Below are positions 25,761 to 37,400 of a stretch of DNA of 64,000 nucleotides, piece after piece. Below the pieces are notes generated by a model. That model was not told the DNA's origin, did not search any database, and was given only the letters and a program-made list of their open reading frames with translations. This DNA comes from Doris montereyensis (lineage: Eukaryota; Mollusca; Gastropoda; Nudibranchia; Dorididae), in contig JAXRKP010000100.1 in NCBI GenBank assembly GCA_037039925.1, forward strand, positions 112,501-176,500, read 5' to 3'. The position numbers were made by a program, and so were the translations under genes. The first letter of the stretch is position 1. Each line of letters starts with the position of its first letter.

Positions 25761-27035
25761 CCTACTACTTTTTATATTTATGCACTGACTGTTCTTTGTG
25801 ACTACAGTAGCTAACCATAAAAATAAAACAGAAAAGTCATTGCACCACTGTAGTTGGAATTTATTGTTTTTAAATCAGGTATTGTTATTTTTATTATTAA
25901 TATTATTCATAGTAATCATAGCATTATCATTGTTATTTAGATCATTATTATTGTTATTTTTATTTCAAAATATTTTGAAAGCTCCAGTGTTCTTTTGTAT
26001 GTCATAATTGAAAGGATGGGGGGGGGGGTGTTAAGAGAGGACAAGCAGAATGGGGAATCAGGGGTAAGGAGAGAAAGATAGGGAGGACACAGAAAGGAGA
26101 GTAATTCAATTAAGTCATAGAACTCGTTTTTAAAAACCTGTTGATTCATAACTAGAGGGAAGATAGCTAGAATAAGACCATGTAGAGTACTGCCAATAAC
26201 TGGAGACAGAATTCATCATCTACACATTGTTTTGATGTTTAGGGAAGAAAAGGAGGGGCGTTTTTCTTATCTTTGTCAAGATTTGAGATGATTTACTAGA
26301 CACACTGATTTATGGTTGGTTGGACATTCTGGTAGGGGCTATTCCTTGCCTTTCACTTTCACTGCTCCTCCCTCTTTATTCACCGCGAGATCACTGCTCA
26401 TAGTGGATGGGGTAAATTGCAATGAAACAGATTATAAACTACAACAAAATTTCCCCGTCATGTGGTGATGCATTGATTTATTTTTGCACCTGGCTTTGGC
26501 TTCTGTTGCCATGGCAGCATCAATACTTTAAAAAATCTAGGTGGAGATTTGCTCTTTATTGATTTCTAATGATACCGTGTGTGTCTGATGTGACATTCAA
26601 TGTCTTTTACAGCACTGTGTCAATATATTTTCTTTATTTTGTCATGCTATGACTGCATAACATTATTGACATCTTATTATATTGCGTAGCACTGGTGTAT
26701 GAAGGAAAGACAGTGTTTTATGGCACAAGTTGGTTCCATTGTTGCTAAAGGGTGAAAAGGAGTTTGGTTAGGTTTGGTTGGAATTGTTTTTTCTATCATC
26801 TTGTTGTAATACTGTCTTCTTCTTTTTGTCTTTTAGCCTTTTTCTTTAGAGCTGTAAGGAAAATAGTTGCCTTCCAGGTGAGTGGTTTCAATTTGTGCTT
26901 TTCTTTTTCATTTCTTTTTTTTTTTTTTTTCACATTTAATATTTTATTTGTGGATCCAGTCATTAAAAATTAGTCTTCAATGATAATAGTGATTGTAGCA
27001 GTTACAGGACCATGATGTACATTTTGTAGTATAAG
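25761..27035. other. no gene seen
   Basis: AT-rich sequence, a G-run near 26018-26027 and a T-run near 26916-26930. No domain recognised. Confidence 0.4.
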
Positions 27036-27039
27036 AACT

Positions 27040-29275
27040 GTAATCTTAGTAGAGAAGATAGAATAAGAAATAACTGTAATCTTAGTAGAGAAGAGAAAAT
27101 AAGAAATAACTAATCTTAGTAGAGAAGAGAAAATAAGAAACAACTGTAATCTTAGTAGAGAAGAGAAAATAAGAAATAACTGTAATCTTATTAGAGAAGA
27201 GAAAATAAGAAATAACTGTAATCTTGGTAGAGAAGAGAAAATAAGAAATAACTAGTTTTAGCAGAGAAGAGAAAATGGGAAATAACTGTAATCTTAGCAG
27301 AGAAAGAAAATAAGAAACAACTGCAATCTTAGTAGCGAAGAGAAAATAAGAAACAACTGTAATCTTAGTAGCGAAGAGAAAATAAGAAATAACTGTAATC
27401 TTAGGAAGAGAAGATAAGAAACAACTGTAATCTTAGTAGAGAAGAGAAAATAAGAAACAATTGTAATCTTAGTAGAGAAGAGAAGATAAGAAACAACTGT
27501 AATCTTAGCAAGAGAAGAGAAAATAAGAAACAACTGCAATCTTAGTAGCGAAGAGAAAATAAGAAACAACTGTAATCTTAGCAAGAGAAGAGAAAATAAG
27601 AAACAACTGTAATCTTAGTAGAGAAGAGAAAATAAGAAACAACTGTAATCTTAGTAGAGAAGAGAAAATAAGAAACAACTGTAATATTAGTAAAGAAGAG
27701 AAAATAAGAAACAACTGTAATCTTAGTAGAGAAGAGAAAATAAGAAACAACTGTAATCTTAGTAAAGAAGAGAAAATAAGAAACAACTGTAATCTTAGTA
27801 AAGAAGAGAAAATAAGAAACAACTGTAATCTTAGTAGAGAAGAGAAAATAAGAAACAACTGTAATCTTAGTAAAGAAGAGAAAATAAGAAACAACTGTAA
27901 TCTTAGCAGAGAAGAGAAAATAAGAAACAACTGTAATCTTAGTAAAGAAGAGAAAATAAGAAACAACTGTAATCTTAGCAGAGAAGAGAAAATAAGAAAC
28001 AACTGTAATCTTAGTAGAGAAGAGAAAATAAGAAACAACTGTAATCTTAGCAAGAGAAGAGAAAATAAGAAACAACTGTAATCTTAGTAGAGAAGAGAAA
28101 ATAAGAAACAACTGGAATCTTAGCAGAGAAGAGAAAATAAGAAACAACTGTAATCTTAGTAGAGAAGAGAAAATAAGAAACAACTGTAATCTTAGCAGAG
28201 AAGAGAAGATAAGAAACAACTGTAATCTTAGCAGAGAAGAGAAAATAAGAAACAACTGTAATCTTAGTAGAGAAGAGAAAATAAGAAACAACTGTAATCT
28301 TAGCAGAGAAGAGAAAATAAGAAACAACTGTAATCTTAGTAGAGAAGAGAAAATAAGAAACAACTGTAATCTTAGCAGAGAAGAGAAGATAAGAAACAAC
28401 TGTAATCTTAGCAGAGAAGAGAAAATAAGAAACAACTGTAATCTTAGTAGAGAAGAGAAAATAAGAAACAACTGTAATCTTAGTAGAGAAGAGAAAATAA
28501 GAAACAACTGTAATCTTAGCAAGAGAAGAGAAAATAAGAAACAACTGTAATCTTAGTAGAGAAGAGAAAATAAGAAACAACTGTAATCTTAGTAGAGAAG
28601 AGAAAATAAGAAACAACTGGAATCTTAGCAGAGAAGAGAAAATAAGAAACAACTGTAATCTTAGTAGAGAAGAGAAAATAAGAAACAACTGTAATCTTAG
28701 CAGAGAAGAGAAGATAAGAAACAACTGTAATCTTAGCAGAGAAGAGAAAATAAGAAACAACTGTAATCTTAGTAGAGAAGAGAAAATAAGAAACAACTGT
28801 AATCTTAGCAGAGAAGAGAAAATAAGAAACAACTGTAATCTTAGTAGAGAAGAGAAAATAAGAAACAACTGTAATCTTAGCAGAGAAGAGAAGATAAGAA
28901 ACAACTGTAATCTTAGCAGAGAAGAGAAAATAAGAAACAACTGTAATCTTAGTAGAGAAGAGAAAATAAGAAACAACTGTAATCTTAGTAGAGAAGAGAA
29001 AATAAGAAACAACTGTAATCTTAGCAGAGAAGAGAAAATAAGAAACAACTGTAATCTTAGTAAAGAAGAGAAAATAAGAAACAACTGTAATCTTAGCAGA
29101 GAAGAGAAAATAAGAAACAACTGTAATCTTAGCAGAGAAGAGAAAATAAGAAACAACTGTAATGTTAGTAGAGAAGAGAAAATAAGAAATAAGTATGGTA
29201 ATTTTAGCAGAGAAGAGAAAATAAGAAATAATTGCAATCTTAGCAAAGAAGAGAAAATGATAAAGAATTTTTCCC
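27040..29275. repeat. 36-bp minisatellite, about 60 copies
   Basis: The unit contains AGAAGAGAAAATAAGAAACA then ACTGTAATCTTAGTAG. Common variants are TAGCAG for TAGTAG, AAGAAG for GAGAAG, and a 37-bp form with GCAAGAGAAG. Blocks of several units recur (28081-28260 resembles 28261-28440 and 28620-28790), so multi-unit duplication occurred. Minus-strand frames of 12-residue repeats up to 399 residues are by-products of the period. Confidence 0.96.
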
Positions 29276-29309
29276 TGGACTAAGTGAAGTCAATATTATC
29301 TTTGCTTTT

Positions 29310-30225
29310 TTTTTCTCCAAACCTCAGAAACACCCTATTTGTTAACTGATGTTTTTAGGAAACTGGCGGTTGTGATATATTTGTTAACTGATGTTTTTAG
29401 GAAACTGGCGGTTGTGATATATTTGTTATCTGATCTTTTTAGGAAAGTGGCGGTTGTGATGTATTTGTTATCTGATGTTTTTAGGAAACTGACGACTGAT
29501 GTATTTGTTATCTGATGTTTTTAGGAAACTGACGACTGATGTATTTGTTATCTGATGTTTTTAGGAAACTGGCGGTTGTGATATATTTGTTATCTGATGT
29601 TTTAGGAAACTGGCGGTTGTGATGTATTTGTTATCTCATGTTTTTAGGAAACTGGCGGTTGTGATGTATTTGTTATCTCATGTTTTTAGGAAACTGGCGG
29701 TTGTGATGTATTTGTTATCTCATGTTTTTAGGAAACTGGCGGTTGTGATATATTTGTTATCTGATGTTTTTAGGAAAGTGGCGGTTGTGATGTATTTGTT
29801 ATCTGATGTTTTTTAGGAAACTGACGACTGATGTTTTTAGGAAACTGATGACTGATGTATTTGTTATTTAATGTTTTTAGGAAACTGACGACTGATGTAT
29901 TTGTTATCTGATGTTTTTAGGAAACTGACGACTGTGATGTATTTGTTATCTAATGTTTTTAGGAAACTGATAACTGGTGTATTTGTTATCTGATGTTTTT
30001 AGGAAAATGACTGGTGTATTTGTTATCTGGTGACGACTGTGATATATTTGTTATCTGATGTTTTTAGGAAACTGACGACTGTGATATATTTGTTATCTGA
30101 TGTTTTTAGGAAACTGACGACTGTGATGTATTTGTTATCTGATGTTTTTAGGAAACTGACGGTTGTGAAGTATTTGTTATCTGATGTTTTTAGGAAACTG
30201 ACGGTTGTGATGTATTTGTTAATGT
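29310..30225. repeat. 42-bp minisatellite, about 20 copies
   Basis: The unit contains TTTTTAGGAAACTGGCGGTT then GTGATGTATTTGTTATCTGA. A shorter variant lacks part of GGTTGTGA (GACGACTGATG). It lies between the 36-bp array and the second Ggamma exon. Confidence 0.95.
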
Positions 30226-30843
30226 AAAACGGTAGTTACCAACAGCAACATATGCTTTATGTCCCCCATTACAAATTACGTTATGATAACCACGAGCGTC
30301 TGGATAAAGTTAGAAATCAGTTGACTTGAAAATTAGAACAGGAAGCTTGATAATAAGTACACACTTACCCATGTTGTTTGTCAAGGTTCAATGCTTTTTT
30401 CATAAGATGTGAATTGCACAACTGCTAACCAGAACGTTAAAAGCGTGGTTAGTATGTTTGGGTTGAGTTTTTTGTGCTTTTAGCCCTTAAGTCTGTATTT
30501 ACTTTGAAAAGTGTGCATGTGGGGGTTAACTGTATTTTTATTGAAGAAACCCTGCGTCAACGGCCGAGAGATTCAGCAGAGAGATTGGGGTGAAAGTCTT
30601 AGGCACCACACTCTTGTTGAAATACATTGTTGCAATTGCACACTCACTGAGGTTTCTGTAAAGTGTATGTTTGTTAATCGGATAATATGCTGTCAGTGTC
30701 AGTAAGAGTCAGGAATTGAGTTAGAAATATAGAACTCCTGTTCTTGTTGTTGTGGTGTTGTTGTCATGGTGAAAAAGGAGGCTTTGAATCGATGATGTGG
30801 ATGTTTTCCCACTGTAAATGTTTATTTTATTGTTCCTTGCGGC
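30226..30843 (+). other. likely intron upstream of the second G-gamma exon
   Basis: No coding recognised. It ends with a pyrimidine-rich acceptor-like sequence, TTGTTCCTTGCGGCAG, at 30830-30845. Confidence 0.4.
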
Positions 30844-30853
30844 AGGCGTCATC

Positions 30854-31064
30854 ATGAACAAATTCCAGGAAGGATTGCAGCAGCAGCGTCGGCTGATTGA
30901 GCAGCTGAGATGTGAGGCCCAGATCACCCGTTTCCGTGTATCTCAATGCATCGATGACCTTCAGAAGTACTGCGACTCACACCTTGAGGAGGACTTTTGA
31001 TCAGAGGCTTCAGCAAGCCCAGTGAGAACCCTTCAAAGAGAAGGGCAGTTGTGCCATTTTATAA
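30854..31064 (+). pseudogene. G-protein gamma subunit exon with two frame breaks
   Basis: A second Ggamma coding exon, distinct from the one at 16762. The start (MNKFQEGLQQQRRLIEQL) is followed by CEAQITRFRVSQCIDDLQKY, typical of the Ggamma coiled coil. The first frame stops at 30998-31000 just after EEDF. Homology resumes in other frames: RGFSKPSEN at about 31006-31030, then PFKEKGSCAIL and a stop at 31062-31064. CAIL is a geranylgeranyl-type CAAX box and ENPF the conserved NPF motif. Each break fits one missing base, in a T-run (30995-30998) and a C-run (31029-31031). With both present, the length would be about 70 residues, the family norm. An acceptor AG ends at 30845. It is either a recent pseudogene or an intact gene with homopolymer errors in the assembly. 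Confidence 0.85.
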
Positions 31065-31770
31065 ACGTTGCCGTTCAAACCATGGGCCAAATCATGAATT
31101 GCTGCAAGCCTTTTGGATGAACTCTTTGATGTTTATTTTGTCTCATTTCTCTTTTTGTGGGTATTTGGAATAAGCCAGTTGCTGAAATGAAACTTTTTAT
31201 TCTTTTTGGTGTTAATTCTAACATTTAGACAGAAATAATAACTAAAACGTAAATCAAAACTTGACTGTAGGAAGGAGACCAATTCATTTGAAGTGACACA
31301 AGTAAAAAAAAATAAAAGAAAAAAAGAAAGAAAATGTTAATGGATGAATGGTGCTAGGCATGAAGTCATTGATTTGTCACTGAATGTTTAATGTGTATTA
31401 ACTATTCATTTTTGTCATCAACTCCACCTACTCGTTCTTGTGTCTCTCTCTCCTTTTCATTCGTGCTTTTTCACACATTGCGTAGTTCAATGTAAAACAT
31501 CATCTTCAAAGCATAAGGAAGTCTTACTCACAAATGAGTTGAGTATTGTTCAGAAGATAGCTTTAGGGCTTTAGATCACATTTCACATTTGTGTTTTTAA
31601 AAGCTGTTTAAAAATGCAACTCTACAGGGGTATACTTGTAGATCCTAGGAACGTAAATAGAGACAGATTTTCAGAAACTATTCACCAGAAATTGGTGGAG
31701 TTTTTTGTATTCTTCTTACCTTTTTAAATGTAAACTGGTTTTGTCTTGTCATTATTTTAATGAAAATAAA
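31065..31770 (+). other. probable 3' UTR of the second G-gamma gene
   Basis: About 700 bp without coding, ending at an AATAAA. Confidence 0.45.
31765..31770 (+). promoter_or_regulatory. candidate polyadenylation signal AATAAA
   Basis: AATAAA about 700 bp after the second Ggamma stop codon. Confidence 0.4.
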
Positions 31771-32585
31771 GAGATTCATGTATTCATATATAGACATGTT
31801 GATCATTGCTGTCTTTTCATCATAATTGTGTATTGTATGCTGTAATGAAGAAAATGAAAAGTTTACAAGTAGTAGTAAGTATGTATGTTTATCTATATTA
31901 TGTCCTGAAAATTTTGAAAAGAATATTGTGTAGTCTTTCTATACATTGTGGTTTGAGAGAATGTCTTCAGTTGTTGTTTTTGTCACAGTGGTCGCTGGTT
32001 AAAAGTGTACTCTGCATAAAACCACCTACATCTGACCAAATTTTTACTATGTTATAAAAGTGGTCCCATAAACACACAGTATGCATAAAAGTCCACACTT
32101 TTTCCTGCGTCCAAAGAGCTTTTGTTTATCCAGTGACTACTGTATTACATCACAGGCATGGAAAACTATACTGTCCACAAAAAGTGACGCATATCATATC
32201 TGAAAAGCCAAAGTTACAAATAGGACCATGTCCTGGAAATGAAATCTTGGTATCTTGATTTGGATAATAAAAATAGCTTGACAAGGACTTGCTCCCAATA
32301 ACAAAGCAAAACGCTTTTATGAAATATGATTGATAAGTCATAGAAATGGTTTTTAAGTTGCATACAAATACATGTAATACATGTTTTTTTTGTTGTCAGT
32401 ATATTATATAAAATGCTCTTATTCTCATATGAAAAGCAGAGCAAGGGATCAATGGAAAACCAAAAAATCAACATGCTGGGAATGGGAAAATGAATTGAAC
32501 TGGAGCAACCAAAAAAAGCCAAACAATACAAAAAAGCCAAAGAATACAAAAAAGCCAACCTTTGCTTGGAAAGGAGAATGACACC
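31771..32585. other. no gene seen
   Basis: AT-rich. A short AAAAAAGCCAA repeat near 32513-32560 explains a Lys-rich open frame. Confidence 0.4.
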
Positions 32586-32589
32586 ACTA

Positions 32590-32665
32590 TGGCTTTTGTA
32601 CAATTAAATTCGTAATGGCTTTTGTACAATTGTCTTCGTAATGGCTTTTGTACAATTGTCTTCGT
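32590..32665. repeat. 26-bp direct repeat, three copies
   Basis: TAATGGCTTTTGTACAATTG followed by TCTTCG. It directly abuts the LINE fragment that follows. Confidence 0.85.
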
Positions 32666-32689
32666 ACAGATCTTTTATTGGCTTTCAAA

Positions 32690-32995
32690 ATCTATAAGTA
32701 TGTAATATACAAAAAGAGGGCTCAGGATACAGCCCTGTCTAACTTCTATAGCTACATCAAATTCTTAACAGAAGTTTCCACTTTCCAGCTACTCTCACTC
32801 GACATGTTGGTTTATTGTAAACACGTTTTGTAGCTTCTACTTCAATTTAGTTTTGCTCTACATTATGTTCTTTTAAAGAATGTCGTAGTTTATCCTCCTC
32901 ACAGTCACAGTGTCAAATGCTCTTTCTAAGTCAATGAAACAGTGGTGCAAGTCAATGTTTCTTTCAAAGAATTTTTCTATTAAAGTTACACTACA
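32690..32995 (-). mobile_element. LINE family A reverse-transcriptase core fragment (copy ii)
   Basis: On the minus strand the sequence encodes IEKFFERNIDLHHCFIDLER then AFDTV, and after frame shifts EVRQGCILSPL. These match the same RT blocks in the element at 1-2700 (ERNIDLHLCFIDLKKAFDTV and GVRQGCILSPL). The intervening sequence also aligns (an ACCAACATGTGCAGTGAGAG-like stretch). Only about 300 bp remain. It has the same orientation as the fragment at 39178-40630 and could be a displaced part of it. Confidence 0.8.
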
Positions 32996-33000
32996 GTAGT

Positions 33001-34490
33001 GCCCGGGGCTCAGGAAGCAGGGAAATCAGGCATTCAGCCGGAGCATGCATAGTCGACATTGCCCTGTGAGGTCCAAAGGATCTTTGATTTTCATGAGATG
33101 TCCATTGATTTTTGAACCCCAGAATGTGACCCATGGGTATAAGTATAAGTATAATATATCATTCAATTTTTGTTGTTTCTACGTCAGTCTACATTGAATT
33201 TTTTCCTGATAGTGATAGCTGTAAAATTGGCTTTTCCAATAGATTTTTCTATTTGTCAATGATTTCGTCTAATTTTCAGTCTTAACAAGTTTTGAAGTCA
33301 TCTTGAATGTACCAATGTCGATGTGTACGGCTTAAAATCTTAAATTGTAGTAAATAAAATGTGATAAAAATTGGAGTGTTTATATTATACATGAGCATGT
33401 ACCTACTGATTGCGTGGGTGACTAGGCAATCTAGAACGACTACTCTCATTCGATTCCATCATTTTAAAATCCCTTTTATGTTTCCGACTCATGACACCAT
33501 CATCGGCAAGATTAAAGTGATCATTCAGTCGCAACAGATTGAGACTGGATTGCATTGTGCAATGTAGATTTGTAGACTCATTCGATAGCCAGCCACCTGT
33601 GCAAGGCCACACAAGATTTCCAAACAGTCCCACATCATTGAACATGTCTGTAAGTTACACTCAGTGTAACTGAGTGACTCATTGCTCCACCCCCTGGCCT
33701 GCTTTGACGCGTTTGATTGGCTAATCTATTGGTCATATATTTTATACTATCATTCATTGGCCCATATGCAAGGCCACACACAGACTTAATACCGTCATGG
33801 AGGTCCAATTCATCGCTCTATCTCCTCGTCTGCTTCGAGGCTTTTGATTGGCTGATTAGTTACCTGTTCATAGTACACATGTAACAAAGAGGAGGCATTA
33901 ACTTTGAAATGAGCAGAAACAGTGACCTACAACGTGTCTATGAACTAAAGACAAGTTATACGAGTAATTTTATTACAATTTAGTTGGGCATTTCTTACAC
34001 TTTTTTCACTGACAAGCTGCCGACATGCCGGGCACTGAGGCAACGGAATTTTTGTAGACGGGCATACAGAGTGACGATTTCGATCAAATAAATTGATTTC
34101 ATCAGAAAAGCGGGCACTTAGTTTAGGCAAAACTGGTATTTAGGCGGAGGACACTCGTGAAAATTACTCAAGTTACAAATGAAAAGAGAAAATACTTATT
34201 TTAATTCTGAGTTTCAACTATCATTGCAAATTACTTGTATGTATATATTATAAGTTCTAGACACATCTGTATATATACATATTTAAATAGTGCACTCAGA
34301 CATGTTTCTTACATTCTGATCAAAACTTGTATATGCCGTGGACCAAATTTTACATGAAGGATTTAGTTTTGTTATATTTGTTCCACTAGATATGCCTTTC
34401 ACTGCCTTCAGGCAGAGGGCACTCTCGTGAAAACTACTGTATTTTTTTTATTTATAAACACTTCGTCCTATACACTACTCCCTGGTCTGA
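33001..34490. other. no gene seen; one imperfect direct repeat
   Basis: GCAAGGCCACACA at 33601 recurs at 33768, and CGTTTGATTGGCTAAT near 33708 recurs as CTTTTGATTGGCTGAT near 33840: two diverged copies of a ~167-bp unit. No coding recognised. Confidence 0.5.
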
Positions 34491-34499
34491 CCCTCTGAA

Positions 34500-37400
34500 T
34501 TCGTCAATCTGATCGTCTAGTCTTTTCCTCAGTTTCTTTTTCTTTATCAGTAATATCAGCTCCCATTCTACTGTCAGTTTCTGTCTTTCTTTATCAGTAA
34601 TATCAGCTCCCATTCTACCTGTGAGCTTCTTTCTTTCTTTATAATATCATTAATATCAGCTCCCATTCTACCTGTCAGTTTCTTTCTTTCTTTGTCAGTA
34701 ATGTCAGCTCCCATTCCACCTGTCAGTTTCTTTCTTTCTTTATCAGTAATATCAGCATTCCCATTCTAGCTCCCACTGTCAGTTTCTTTCTTTCTTTGTC
34801 AGTAATATCATCAGTTTCTTTCTTTCTTTGTCAGTAATCAGCTCCCATTCCACCTGTGAGTTTCTTTCTTTCTTTGTCAGTAATATTAGCTCCCATTCTA
34901 CCTGTCAGTTTCTTTCTTTCTTTGTCAGTAATATCAGCTCCCATTCCACCTGTAATATCAGCTCCCATTCCACCTATCAGTTTCTTTCTTTCTTTGTCAG
35001 TAATATTAGCTCCCATTCCATATCAGTTTCTTTCTTTCTTTGTCATTCCACCATTCTACCTGTCAGTTTCCTTCTTTCTTTATCAGTAATATTTGTCAGT
35101 TTTTTTCCTTCTTTATCAGCTTCCATTCTACCTGTCAGTTTCTTTCTTTCATTCCACCTGTCAGTTTCTTTCTTTCTTTGTCAGTAATATCAGCTCCCAT
35201 TCCACCTGTCAGTTTCTTTTCAGTTTCTTTGTCAGTAATATCAGCTCCCATTCCACCTGTCAGTTTTTTCTTTTCTTTGTCAGTAATATCAGCTCCCATT
35301 CTACCTGTCCATCTGTCAGTTTCTTTCTTTTTCATTCTTTCTTTCATTTTTCTTTGTCAGTAATATCAGCTCCCATTCGACCTGTGAGTTTCTTTCTTTC
35401 TCTATCAGTAATATCAGCTCCCATTCTTTCACTTTGTCAGTAATTCTTTCCCATTCTTTTATCAGTAATATCAGCTCTTTCTCTTTGTCAGTAATATCAG
35501 TCCATTCTTTCGGTTTCTTTCCATCCCATTCCACCTATCAGTTTCTTTTTTCTTTGTCAGTAATATCAGCTCCCATTCTACCTCAGTCAGTTTCTTAGTT
35601 TCTTCTTTCTTTATCAGTAATATCAGCTCCCATTCCACCTGTCAGTTTTTTCTTTCTTTATCAGCTTCCATTCTACCTGTCAGTTTCTTTCTTTCTTTAT
35701 CAGCTCCCATACTACCTGTCAGTTTCTTTCTTTCTTTGTCAGTAATATCAGCTCCCATTCCACGTGTCAGTTTCTTTCTTTCTTTGTCAGTAATATCAGC
35801 TCCCATTCCACCTGTCAGTTTTTTTTTCTTTGTCAGTAATATCAGCTCCCATTCTACCTGTCAGTTTCTTTCTTTCTTTATCAGTAACATCAGCTCCCAT
35901 TCCACCTGTCAGTTTCTTTCTCTCTTTTGTCAGTAATATCAACTCCCATTCCGCCTGTCAGTTTCTTTCTTTCTTTTATCAGTAATATGAGCTCCCATTC
36001 TACCTGTCAGTTTCTTTCTTTCTTTATCAGTAATATCAGCTCCCATTCCATCTGTCAGTTTCTTTCTTTCTTTATCAGTAATATCAGCTCCCATTCTACC
36101 TGTCAGTTCCTTTCTTTCTTTATCAGTAATATCAGCTCCCATTCTACTTGTGAGTTTCTTTCTTTGTTTATCAGTAATATCAGCTCCCATTCCACCTGTC
36201 AGTTTCTTTCTTTCTTTATCAGCTTCCATTCTACCTGTCAGTTTCTTTCTTTCTTTATCAATATCAGCTCCCATACTACCTGTCAGTTTCTTTCTTTCTT
36301 TGTCAGTAATATCAGCTCCCATTCCACCTGTCAGTTTTTTTCTTTCTTTGTCAGTAATATCAGCTCCCATTCGACCTGTGAGTTTCTTTCTTTCTCTATC
36401 AGTAATATGAGCTCCCATTCTACCTGTGAGTTTCTTTCTTTCTTTATCAGTAATATCAGCTCCCATTCCACCTGTCAGTTTCTTTCTTTCTTTGTCAGTA
36501 ATATCAGCTCCCATTCCACCTGTCAGTTTCTTTCTTTCTTTGTCAGTAATATGAGCTCCCATTCCACCTGTCAGTTTCTTTCTTTCTTTATCAGTAATAT
36601 CAGCTCCCATTCCACTTGTCAGTTTCTTTCTTTCTTTGTCAGTAATGTCAGCTCCCATTCCACCTGTCAGTTTCTTTCTTTCTTTGTCAGTAATATCAGC
36701 TCCCATTCTACCTTTCAGTTTCTTTCTTTCTTTGTCAGTAATGTCAGCTCCCATTCCACCTGTCAGTTTCTTTCTTTCTTTGTCAGTAATATTAGCTCCC
36801 ATTCTACCTGTCAGTTTCTTTCTTTCTTTGTCAGTAATATCAGCTCCATTCTACCTGTCAGTTTCTTTCTTTCTTTGTCAGTAATATCAGCTCCCATTCC
36901 ACCTGTCAGTTTCTTTCTTTCTTTGTCAGTAATATTAGCTCCCATTCCACCTATCAGTTTCTTTCTTTCTTTGTCAGTAATATCAGCTCCCATTCTACCT
37001 GTCACTACTGTCAGTTTCCTTCTTTCTTTATCAGTAATATCAGCTCCCATTCCACCTGTCAGTTTCTTTCTTTCTTTATCAGCTTCCATTCTACCTGTCA
37101 GTTTCTTTCTTTCTTTATCAGCTCCCATACTACCTGTCAGTTTCTTTCTTTCTTTGTCAGTAATATCAGCTCCCATTCCACGTGTCAGTTTCTTTCTTTC
37201 TTTGTCAGTAATATCAGCTCCCATTCCACCTGTCAGTTTTTTTCTTTCTTTGTCAGTAATATCAGCTCCCATTCTACCTGTCAGTTTCTTTCTTTCTTTA
37301 TCAGTAACATCAGCTCCCATTCCACCTGTCAGTTTCTTTCTCTCTTTGTCAGTAATATCAACTCCCATTCCGCCTGTCAGTTTATTTCTTTCTTTTATCA

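Noticed and set aside
27505..29246. Minus-strand frames of 182-399 residues made of a 12-residue repeat
   Set aside because: By-product of the 36-bp minisatellite; frame changes whenever a 37-bp unit occurs.
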